From NCBI GenBank assembly GCA_027186245.1, contig CP114481.1:38595501-38659500 (forward strand): DNA of 64,000 nucleotides. The letters are read 5' to 3'. Of this stretch, positions 1-10,800 are shown one piece after another. The notes below the pieces were generated by a model. It had not been told where the DNA came from. It did no database searches and saw only the letters and a program-made list of their open reading frames with translations. The translations under genes were made by a program, and so were the position numbers. Position 1 is the first letter of the stretch; each line of letters begins with the position of its first letter. The DNA comes from Coriaria nepalensis. Taxonomy: Eukaryota > Streptophyta > Magnoliopsida > Cucurbitales > Coriariaceae.

Positions 1-142
1 ACTTGCAAATGATCAATGCAAGGAAAGTGTGCATTCGTTTAACCTTAAAATCATTTCAATGAGTCATTTCAAGTCAATAACTTATTTCAAAGCAAGTCGA
101 ACGAATTCTATTTTTGCACTACAAACACATGTTTTGTGCATA
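1..142 (+). repeat. Representative class A (generic) satellite monomer
   Basis: This is the commonest form and a good reference unit. Landmarks in order: 'acttgcaaatgatcaatgc' at the start (with palindrome tgatca), 'gtgtgcattcgtttaacc' near 27-45, the internal element tcatttcaa at 51-59 and 64-72 with a relative ttatttcaa at 82-90, 'gcaagtcgaacgaattc' with the EcoRI site near 92-108, then 'tatttttgcactacaaacac', and finally 'gttttgtgcata' leading into the next unit. The last part ('acaaacacaag', elsewhere acaaacagaag, acaaccacaag or acaaatgcaag) is one of the most variable. The segment around 'caatgcaaggaaagtgtgc' is among the least variable. Confidence 0.95.
51..90 (+). repeat. Internal 9-bp subrepeat inside the monomer
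   Basis: The element tcatttcaa occurs at 51-59 and 64-72 (13-bp step), and a one-mismatch relative ttatttcaa lies at 82-90. The same trio recurs in nearly every A-type monomer. It suggests that part of the 142-bp unit grew from a shorter repeat. The 13-bp step also marks a slippage site: one monomer at 59,256 has lost exactly one 13-bp step. Confidence 0.85.
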
Positions 143-156
143 ACTTGCAAATGATC

Positions 157-177
157 AATGCAAGGAAAGTGTGCATT
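157..177. other. Dyad aatgca / tgcatt, present in most monomers
   Basis: A perfect 6-bp inverted repeat: aatgca at 157-162 and tgcatt at 172-177, with a 9-nt spacer aggaaagtg. It overlaps a second inverted pair, ttgca ... tgcaa, that flanks tgatca just upstream. The same positions are kept in most monomers of all classes. Changes that break it (for example 'gatcattgc', or 'cagtcg' at 34,817) are confined to particular HOR lineages. It could be a protein-binding site or a cruciform-prone element; function is not shown by the sequence. Confidence 0.75.
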
Positions 178-859
178 CGTTTAGCCTGTAAATCATTTCA
201 GAGAGTCATTACAAGTCAATAACTTATTTCAACGCAAGTCGAACGAATTCTATTTTTGCACTACAAACACAAGTTTTGTGCATAACTTCCAAATGATCAA
301 TGCAAGGAAAGTGTGCATTCGTTTAACCTTAAAATCATTTCAATATGTCATTTCAAGTCGATATCTTATTTCAAAGCAAGTCGAACAAATTCTATTTTTG
401 CACTACAAACACAAGTTTTGTGCATAACTTGCAAATGATCATTGCAAGGAAAGTGTGCATTCGTTTAACCTTAAAATCATTTCAAGGAGTCATTTCAAGT
501 CAATAACTTATTTCAAAGCAAGTCGAACGAATTCTATTTTTGCACTACAAACACAAGTTTTGTGCATAACTTGCAAATGATCAATGCAAGGAAAGTGTGC
601 ATTCGTTTAGCCTGTAAATCATTTCAGAGAGTCATTACAAGTCAATAACTTATTTCAACGCAAGTCGAACGAATTCTATTTTTGCACTACAAACACAAGT
701 TTTGTGCATAACTTCCAAATGATCAATGCAAGGAAAGTGTGCATTCGTTTAACCTTAAAATCATTTCAATATGTCATTTCAAGTCGATATCTTATTTCAA
801 AGCAAGTCGAACAAATTCTATTTTTGCACTACAAACACAAGTTTTGTGCATAACTTGCA

Positions 860-1140
860 AATGATCAATGCAAGGAAAGTGTGCATTCGTTTAACCTTAA
901 AATCATTTCAATGAGTCATTTCAAGTCAATATCTTATTTCAAAGTAATTTGAACGAGCACTATTTTTGCACTACAAATGCAAGTTTTGTGTATAACTTGC
1001 ACATGATCAATGCAAGGAAACTGTGCATTCGTTTAACCTTAAATTCATTTCAATGTGTCTTTTCAAGTCAATAACTTATTTCAAAGCAAGTCGAAAGAAT
1101 TCTATTTTTTCACTACAAATGCAAGTTTTGGGCATAACTT
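860..1140 (+). repeat. Representative C-D monomer pair
   Basis: The C unit carries 'aaagtaatttgaacgagcac' where A units read 'gcaagtcgaacgaattc', so it has no EcoRI site. It also ends in 'acaaatgcaag' and leads into 'cttgcacatgatcaatgc' and 'gaaactgtgc'. The next unit, D, carries 'caatgtgtcttttcaag', 'gtcgaaagaattc', a six-T run before 'cactac', and 'gttttgggcata'. Close copies of this pair recur, for example around C sites at 1,665, 3,227, 3,937, 5,925, 6,635, 11,321, 12,884, 13,876, 14,445, 15,156, 16,007, 16,718, 17,428, 19,271, 26,229 and 60,290. The pair is therefore an old dimeric module embedded in many different HORs. Confidence 0.85.
978..1001. other. Perfect 8-bp hairpin tgcaagtt / aacttgca at C- and D-type junctions
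   Basis: tgcaagtt at 978-985 and aacttgca at 994-1001 form an uninterrupted 8-bp stem around an 8-nt loop. The hairpin straddles the junction of two monomers and appears where a monomer ends in 'acaaatgcaag' (most C and D units). In A-type units ending 'acacaag' the stem shrinks to 6 bp (caagtt / aacttg). Together with the dyad about 20 bp downstream, it makes an inverted-repeat-rich patch of roughly 55 bp in each unit. Confidence 0.75.
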
Positions 1141-3274
1141 GCAAATGATCAATGCAAGGAAAGTGTGCATTCGTTTAACCTTAAAATCATTTCAATGAGT
1201 CATTGCAAGTCAATAACTTATTTCAAAGCAAGTCGAACGAATTCTATTTTTGCAGTACAACCACAAGTTTTGTGCATAACTTGCAAATGATCAATGCAAG
1301 GAAAGTGTGCATTCGTTTAACCTTTAAATCATTTCAGAGTGTTATTACAAGTCAATAACTTATTTCAAAGCAAGTCGAACGAATTCTATTTTTGCACTAC
1401 AAACATAAGTTTTGTGCATAACTTGCAACTGATCAATGCAAGGAAAGTGTGCATTCGTTTAACCTTAAAATCAATTCAATGAGTCATTTCAAGTCAATAA
1501 CTTATTTCAAAGTAAGTCGAACGAATTCTATTTTTGCACAACAAACAAAAGTTTTGTGCATAACTTGCAAATGATCAATGCAAGGAAAGTGTGCATTCGT
1601 TTAACCTTAAAATCATTTCAATGAGTCATTTAAAGTCGATATCTTATTTCAAAGTAATTCGAACGAGCACTATTTTTGCACTACAAATGCAAGTTTTGTG
1701 TATAACTTGCACATGATCAATGCAAGGAAACTGTGCATTCGTTTAACCTTAAATTCATTTCAATGTGTCTTTTCAAGTCAATAACTTATTTCAAAGCAAG
1801 TCGAAAGAATTCTATTTTTTCACTACAAATGCAAGTTTTGGGCATAACTTGCAAATGATCAATGCAAGGAAAGTGTGCATTCGTTTAACCTTAAAATCAA
1901 TTCAATGAGTCATTTCAAGTCAATAACTTATTTCAAAGCAAGTCGAACGAATTCTATTTTTGCACTACAAACACAAGTTTTGTGCATAACTTGCAAATGA
2001 TCAATGCAAGGAAAGTGTGCATTCGTTTAACCTTAAAATCATTTCAATGAGTCATTTCAAGTCAATATATTATTTCAAAGTAATTTGAACGAGCACTATT
2101 TTTGCACTACAAATGCAAGTTTTCTACATAACTTGCAACTGATCAATGCAAGGAAAGTGTGCATTCGTTTAACCTTAAAATCATTTCAATGAGTCATTTC
2201 CAGTCAATATCGTATTTCAAAGCAAGTCGAACGAATTCAATTTTTGCACTACAAATGCAAGTTTTGGGCATAACTTGCAAATGATCAATGCAAGGAAAGT
2301 GTGCATTCGTTTAACATTAAAATCATTTCAATGAGTCATTTCAAGTCAATAACTTATTTCAAAGCAAGTCGAACGAATTCTATTTTTGCACTACAAACAC
2401 ATGTTTTGTGCATAACTTGCAAATGATCAATGCAAGGAAAGTGTGCATTCGTTTAGCCTGTAAATCATTTCAGAGAGTCATTACAAGTCAATAACTTATT
2501 TCAACGCAAGTCGAACGAATTCTATTTTTTCACTACAAACACAAGTTTTGTGCATAACTTCCAAATGATCAATGCAAGGAAAGTGTGCATTCGTTTAACC
2601 TTAAAATCATTTCAATATGTCATTTCAAGTCGATATCTTATTTCAAAGCAAGTCGAACAAATTCTATTTTTGCACTACAAACACAAGTTTTGTGCATAAC
2701 TTGCAAATGATCATTGCAAGGAAAGTGTGCATTCGTTTAACCTTAAAATCATTTCAAGGAGTCATTTCAAGTCAATAACTTATTTCAAAGCAAGTCGAAC
2801 GAATTCTATTTTTGCACTACAAACACAAGTTTTGTGCATAACTTGCAAATGATCAATGCAAGGAAAGTGTGCATTCGTTTAGCCTGTAAATCATTTCAGA
2901 GAGTCATTACAAGTCAATAACTTATTTCAACGCAAGTCGAACGAATTCTATTTTTGCACTACAAACACAAGTTTTGTGCATAACTTCCAAATGATCAATG
3001 CAAGGAAAGTGTGCATTCGTTTAACCTTAAAATCATTTCAATATGTCATTTCAAGTCGATATCTTATTTCAAAGCAAGTCGAACAAATTCTATTTTTGCA
3101 CTACAAACACAAGTTTTGTGCATAACTTGCAAATGATCAATGCAAGGAAAGTGTGCATTCGTTTAACCTTAAAATCATTTCAATGAGTCATTTCAAGTCA
3201 ATATCTTATTTCAAAGTAATTTGAACGAGCACTATTTTTGCACTACAAATGCAAGTTTTGTGTATAACTTGCAC

Positions 3275-6200
3275 ATGATCAATGCAAGGAAACTGTGCAT
3301 TCGTTTAACCTTAAATTCATTTCAATGTGTCTTTTCAAGTCAATAACTTATTTCAAAGCAAGTCGAAAGAATTCTATTTTTTCACTACAAATGCAAGTTT
3401 TGGGCATAACTTGCAAATGATCAATGCAAGGAAAGTGTGCATTCGTTTAACCTTAAAATCATTTCAATGAGTCATTGCAAGTCAATAACTTATTTCAAAG
3501 CAAGTCGAACGAATTCTATTTTTGCAGTACAACCACAAGTTTTGTGCATAACTTGCAAATGATCAATGCAAGGAAAGTGTGCATTCGTTTAACCTTTAAA
3601 TCATTTCAGAGTGTTATTACAAGTCAATAACTTATTTCAAAGCAAGTCGAACGAATTCTATTTTTGCACTACAAACATAAGTTTTGTGCATAACTTGCAA
3701 CTGATCAATGCAAGGAAAGTGTGCATTCGTTTAACCTTAAAATCAATTCAATGAGTCATTTCAAGTCAATAACTTATTTCAAAGTAAGTCGAACGAATTC
3801 TATTTTTGCACAACAAACAAAAGTTTTGTGCATAACTTGCAAATGATCAATGCAAGGAAAGTGTGCATTCGTTTAACCTTAAAATCATTTCAATGAGTCA
3901 TTTAAAGTCGATATCTTATTTCAAAGTAATTCGAACGAGCACTATTTTTGCACTACAAATGCAAGTTTTGTGTATAACTTGCACATGATCAATGCAAGGA
4001 AACTGTGCATTCGTTTAACCTTAAATTCATTTCAATGTGTCTTTTCAAGTCAATAACTTATTTCAAAGCAAGTCGAAAGAATTCTATTTTTTCACTACAA
4101 ATGCAAGTTTTGGGCATAACTTGCAAATGATCAATGCAAGGAAAGTGTGCATTCGTTTAACCTTAAAATCAATTCAATGAGTCATTTCAAGTCAATAACT
4201 TATTTCAAAGCAAGTCGAACGAATTCTATTTTTGCACTACAAACACAAGTTTTGTGCATAACTTGCAAATGATCAATGCAAGGAAAGTGTGCATTCGTTT
4301 AACCTTAAAATCATTTCAATGAGTCATTTCAAGTCAATATATTATTTCAAAGTAATTTGAACGAGCACTATTTTTGCACTACAAATGCAAGTTTTCTACA
4401 TAACTTGCAAATGATCAATGCAAGGAAAGTGTGCATTCGTTTAACCTTAAAATCATTTCAATGAGTCATTTCAAGTCAATAACTTATTTCAAAGCAAGTC
4501 GAACGAATTCTATTTTTGTACTACAAACACAAGTTTTGTGCATAACTTGCAAGTGATCAATGCAAGGAAAGTGTGCATTCGTTTAACATTAAAATCATTT
4601 CAATGTGTCATTCCAAGTCGATATCTTATTTCAAAGCAAGTCGAACAAATTCTATTTTTGCACTACAAACACAAGTTTTGTGCATAGCTTGCAAATGATC
4701 AATGCAAGGAAAGTGTGCATTCGTTTAACCTTAAAATCATTTCAATGAGTCATTTCAAGTCACTATCTTATTTCAAAGTAATTTGAACGAGCACTATTTT
4801 TGCACTATAAATGCAAGTTTTCTACATAACTTGCAAATGATCAATGCAAGGAAAGTGTGCATTCGTTTAACCTTAAAATCATTTCAATGAGTCATTTCAA
4901 GTCAATAACTTATCTCAAAGCAAGTCGAACGAATTCTATTTTTGCACTACAAACACAAGTTTTGTGCATAACTTGCAAGTGATCAATGCAAGGAAAGTGT
5001 GCATTCGGTTAACCTTAAAATCATTTCAATGAGTCATTTCCAGTCCATAACTTATTTCAAAGCAAGTCGAAAGAATTCTATTTTTGCACTACAAATGCAA
5101 GTTTTGGGCATAACTTGCAAATGATCAATGCAAGGAAAGTGTGCATTCGTTTAACATTAAAATCATTTCAATGTGTCATTTCAAGTCGATATCTTATTTC
5201 AAAGCAAGTCGAACAAATTCTATTTTTGCACTACAAACACAAGTTTTGTGCATAACTTGCAAATGATCAATGCAAGGAAATTGTGCATTCGTTTAGCCTG
5301 TAAATCATTTCAGAGAGTCATTACAAGTCAATAACTTATTTCAAAGCAAGTCGAACGAATTCTATTTTTGCACTACAAACACAAGTTTTGTGCATAACTT
5401 CCAAATGATCAATGCAAGGAAAGTGTGCATTCGTTTAACCTTAGAATCATTTCAATGAGTCATTTCAAGTCAATAATTTATTTGAAAGCAAGTCGAATGA
5501 ATTCTATTTTTGCACTACAAACACAAGTTTTGTGCATAACTTGCGAATGATCAATGCAAGGAAAGTGTGCATTCGTTTAACCTTAAAATGATTTCAATGA
5601 GTCATTTCAAGTCAATAACTTATTTCAAAGCAAGTCGAACGAATTCTATTTTTGCACTACAAACACAACTTTTGTGCATAACTTGCAAATGATCAATGCA
5701 AGGAAAGTGTGCATTCGTTTAACCTTAAAATCATTTCAATGAGTCATTTCAAGTCAATAACTTATTTCAAAGCAAGTCGAACTAATTCTATTTTTGCACT
5801 ACAAACACAAGTTTTGTGCATAACTTGCAAATGATCAATGAAAGGAAAGTGTGCATTCGTTTAACCTTAAAATCATTTCAATGAGTCATTTCAAGTCGAT
5901 ATCTTATTTCAAAGTAATTCGAACGAGCACTATTTTTGCACTACAAATGCAAGTTTTGTGCATAACTTGCACATGATCAATGCAAGGAAACTGTGCATTC
6001 GTTTAACCTTAAAATCATTTCAATGTGTCTTTTCAAGTCAATAACTTATTTCAAAGCAAGTCGAAAGAATTCTATTTTTTCACTACAAATGCAAGTTTTG
6101 GGCATAACTTGCAAATGATCAATGCAAGGAAAGTGTGCATTCGTTTAACCTTAAAATCATTTCAATGAGTCATTGCAAGTCAATAACTTATTTCAAAGCA

Positions 6201-7838
6201 AGTCGAACGAATTCTATTTTTGCAGTACAACCACAAGTTTTGTGCATAACTTGCAAATGATCAATGCAAGGAAAGTGTGCATTCGTTTAACCTTTAAATC
6301 ATTTCAGAGTGTTATTACAAGTCAATAACTTATTTCAAAGCAAGTCGAACGAATTCTATTTTTGCACTACAAACATAAGTTTTGTGCATAACTTGCAAAT
6401 GATCAATGCAAGGAAAGTGTGCATTCGTTTAACCTTAAAATCAATTCAATGAGTCATTTCAAGTCAATAACTTATTTCAAAGTAAGTCGAACGAATTCTA
6501 TTTTTGCACAACAAACAAAAGTTTTGTGCATAACTTGTAAATGATCAATGCAAGGAAAGTGTGCATTCGTTTAACCTTAAAATCATTTCAATGAGTCATT
6601 TAAAGTCGATATCTTATTTCAAAGTAATTCGAACGAGCACTATTTTTGCACTACAAATGCAAGTTTTGTGTATAACTTGCACATGATCAATGCAAGGAAA
6701 CTGTGCATTCGTTTAACCTTAAATTCATTTCAATGTGTCTTTTCAAGTCAATAACTTATTTCAAAGCAAGTCGAAAGAATTCTATTTTTTCACTACAAAT
6801 GCAAGTTTTGGGCATAACTTGCAAATGATCAATGCAAGGAAAGTGTGCATTCGTTTAACCTTAAAATCAATTCAATGAGTCATTTCAAGTCAATAACTTA
6901 TTTCAAAGCAAGTCGAACGAATTCTATTTTTGCACTACAAACACAAGTTTTGTGCATAACTTGCAAATGATCAATGCAAGGAAAGTGTGCATTCGTTTAA
7001 CCTTAAAATCATTTCAATGAGTCATTTCAAGTCAATATATTATTTCAAAGTAATTTGAACGAGCACTATTTTTGCACTACAAATGCAAGTTTTCTACATA
7101 ACTTGCAAATGATCAATGCAAGGAAAGTGTGCATTCGTTTAACCTTAAAATCATTTCAATGAGTCATTTCAAGTCAATAACTTATTTCAAAGCAAGTCGA
7201 ACGAATTCTATTTTTGTACTACAAACACAAGTTTTGTGCATAACTTGCAAGTGATCAATGCAAGGAAAGTGTGCATTCGTTTAACATTAAAATCATTTCA
7301 ATGTGTCATTCCAAGTCGATATCTTATTTCAAAGCAAGTCGAACAAATTCTATTTTTGCACTACAAACACAAGTTTTGTGCATAGCTTGCAAATGATCAA
7401 TGCAAGGAAAGTGTGCATTCGTTTAACCTTAAAATCATTTCAATGAGTCATATCAAGTCACTATCTTATTTCAAAGTAATTTGAACGAGCACTATTTTTG
7501 CACTATAAATGCAAGTTTTCTACATAACTTGCAAATGATCAATGCAAGGAAAGTGTGCATTCGTTTAACCTTAAAATCATTTCAATGAGTCATTTCAAGT
7601 CAATAACTTATCTCAAAGCAAGTCGAACGAATTCTATTTTTGCACTACAAACACAAGTTTTGTGCATAACTTGCAAGTGATCAATGCAAGGAAAGTGTGC
7701 ATTCGGTTAACCTTAAAATCATTTCAATGAGTCATTTCCAGTCCATAACTTATTTCAAAGCAAGTCGAAAGAATTCTATTTTTGCACTACAAATGCAAGT
7801 TTTGGGCATAACTTGCAAATGATCAATGCAAGGAAACT
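3275..7838. repeat. Duplicated ~1.87-kb segment, 19 monomers (2,698 bp) apart
   Basis: The marker 'tatttttgtactac' at 4,511 recurs at 7,209, and 'cattgcaagtcaataac' at 3,473 recurs at 6,171. Both intervals are 2,698 bp, 19 x 142. The match runs from about 3,275-5,140 to about 5,973-7,838. The first part of the segment also belongs to the 2,272-bp HOR, so one run of monomers takes part in two repeats of different length. The intervening 5,140-5,973 is made of A and B units, including one with 'tagcctgtaaatc' as near 180. Confidence 0.85.
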
Positions 7839-10800
7839 GTGCATTCGTTTAACCTTAAAATCATTGCAATGAGTCATTTCAAGTCAATAACTTATTTCAA
7901 AGCAAGTCGAACGAATTCTATTTTTGCACTACAACCACAAGTTTTTTGCATAACTTGCAAATGATCAATGCAAGGAAAGTGTGCATTCGTTTAACCTTTA
8001 AATCATTTCAATGAGTCATTTCAAGTCGATATCTTATTTCAAAGCAAGTCGAACGAATTCTATTTTTGCACAACAAACAGAAGTTTTGTGCATAACTTGC
8101 AAATGATCATTGCAAGGAAAGTGTGCATTCGTTTAACCTTAAAATCATTTAAAGGAGTCATTTCAAGTCAATAACTTATTTCAAAGCAAGTCGAACGAAT
8201 TCTATTTTTGCACTACAAACACAAGTTTTGTGCATAACTTGCAAATGATCAATGCAAGGAAAGTGTGCATTCGTTTAACCTTAAAATCAATTCAATGAGT
8301 CATTTCAAGTCAATAACTTATTTCAAAGCAAGTCGAACGAATTCTATTTTTGCACTACAAACACAAGTTTTGTGCATAACTTGCAAATGATCAATTCAAG
8401 GAAAGTGTGCATTCGTTTAACCTTAAAATCATTTCAATGAGTCATTTCAAGTCAATATCTTATTTCAAAGTAATTTGAACGAGCACTATTTTTGCACTAC
8501 AAATGCAAGTTTTCTACATAACTTAGAAATGATCAATGCAAGGAAAGTGTGCATTCGTTTAACCGTAAAATCATTTCAATATGTCATTTCAAGTCGATAT
8601 CTTATTTCAAAGCAAGTCGAACAAATTCTATTTTTGCACTACAAACACAAGTTTTGTGCATAACTTGCAAATGATCAATGCAAGGAAAGTGTGCATTCGT
8701 TTAACCTTAAATCATTTCAATGAGTCATTTCAAGTCAATATCTTATTTCAAAGTAATTTGAACGAGCACTATTTTTGCACTACAAATGCAAGTTTTCTAC
8801 ATAACTTGGAAATGATCAATGTAAGGAAAGTCTACATTCGTTTAACCTTAAAATCATTTCAATATGTCATTTCAAGTCGATATCTTATTTCAAAGCAAGT
8901 CGAACAAATTCTATTTTTGCACTACAAACACAAGTTTTGTGCATAACTTGCAAATGATCATTGCAAGGAAAGTGTGCATTCGTTTAACCTTAAAATCATT
9001 TAAAGGAGTCATTTCAAGTCAATAACTTATTTCAAAGCAAGTCGAACGAATTCTATTTTTGCACTACAAACACAAGTTTTGTGCATAACTTGCAAATGAT
9101 CAATGCAAGGAAAGTGTGCATTCGTTTAACCTTAAAATCATTTCAATGAGTCATTTCAAGTTAATATCTTATTTCAAAGTAATTTGAACGAGCACTATTT
9201 TTGCACTACAAATGCAAGTTTTCTGCATAACTTGCAAATGATCATTGCAAGGAAAGTGTGCATTCGTTTAACCTTAAAATCATTTCAATGAGTCATTTCA
9301 AGTCAATAACTTATTTCAAAACAAGTCGAACGAATTCTATTTTTGCACTACAAACACAAGTTTTGTGCATAACTTGCAAATGATCAATGCAAGGAAAGTG
9401 TGCATTCGTTTAACCTTTAAATCATTTCAGAGAGTCATTACAAGTCAATAACTTATTTCCAAGCAAGTCGAACGAATTCTATTTTTGCACTACAAACACA
9501 AGTTTTGTGCATAACTTGCAAATGATCAATGCAAGGAAAGTGTGCATTCGTTTAACCTTTAAATCATTTCAGAGAGTCATTACAAGTCAATAACTTATTT
9601 CAAAGCAAGTCGAACGAATTCTATTTTTGCACTACAAACACAAGTTTTGTGCATAACTTCCAAATGATCAATGCAAGGAAAGTGTGCATTCGTTTAACCT
9701 TAGAATCATTTCAATGAGTCATTTCAAGTCAATAATTTATTTGAAAGCAAGTCGAATGAATTCTATTTTTGCACTACAAACACAAGTTTTGTGCATAACT
9801 TGCAAATGATCAATGCAAGGAAAGTGTGCATTCGTTTAACCCTAAAATCATTTCAATGAGTCATTTCAAGTCAATAACTTATTTCAAAGCAAGTCGAACG
9901 AATTCTATTTTTGCAATACAAACACAAATTTTGTGCATAACTAGCAAATGATCAATGCAAGGAAAGTGTGCATTCGTTTAACCTTTAAATCATTTCAGTG
10001 AGTCATTTCAAGTCTATAAGTTATTTCAAAGCAAGTCGAACGAATTCTATTTTTGCACTACAAACACAAGTTTTGTGCATAACTTGCAACTGATCAATGC
10101 AAGGAAAGTGTGCATTCGGTTAACCTTAAAATCATTTCAATGAGTCATTTCCAGTCAATAACTTATTTCAAAGCAAGTCGGAAGAATTCTATTTTTGCAC
10201 TACAAATGCAAGTTTTCTGCATAACTTGCAAATGATCAATGCAAGGAAAGTGCGCATTCGTTTAACCTTAAAATCATTTCAATGAGTCATTTCAAGTCGA
10301 TATCTTATTTCAAAACAAGTCGAACAAATTCTATTTTTGCACTACAAACACAAGTTTTGTGCATAACTTGCAAATGATCAATGCAAGGAAAGTGTGCATT
10401 CGTTTAACCTTTAAATCATTTCAGAGAGTCATTACAAGTCAATAACTTATTTCAAATGAAGTCGAACGAATTCTTTTTTTGCACTACAAACACAAGTTTT
10501 GTTCTTAACTTGCAAGTGATCAATGCAAGGAAAGTGCGCATTCGTTTAACCTTAAAATCATTTCAATGAGTCATTTCAAGTCGATATCTTATTTCAAAGC
10601 AACTCGAACAAATTCTATTTTTGCACTACAAACACAAGTTTTGTGCATAACTTGCAAATGATCAATGCAAGGAAAGTGTGCATTCGTTTAACCTTAAAAT
10701 CATTTCAATGAGTCATTTCAAGTCAATATCTTATTTCAAAGTAATTTGAACGAGCACTATTTTTGCACTACAAATGCAAGTTTTCTACATAACTTGCAAA

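Larger units (their letters stand above)
1..4430. repeat. 16-monomer HOR, 2,272 bp, two copies
   Basis: The marker 'acaaacacatgttttgtg' at 121 recurs at 2,393, 'cattgcaagtcaataac' at 1,201 recurs at 3,473, and 'tttctacata' at 2,121 recurs at 4,393. All are 2,272 bp apart, exactly 16 x 142. Copy 1 is 1-2,272 and copy 2 is 2,273 to about 4,430. The last monomer differs: copy 1 has 'ttccagtcaatatcgtattt' where copy 2 changes to another monomer series. Few substitutions separate the copies (for example aaccttaaaa versus aacattaaaa in the first unit). C units sit at 955, 1,665 and 2,091 and again 2,272 bp later. Confidence 0.9.

Noticed and set aside
8475..8946. Overlapping open frames of 62 and 121 codons
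   Set aside because: They are satellite read-through. The translated peptides are the same few strings seen at other array positions, with no start context or coding bias. Since 142 leaves a remainder of 1 when divided by 3, one open frame passes through all three frames of the monomer and normally meets a stop; small indels and stop-removing substitutions here merely lengthen it.
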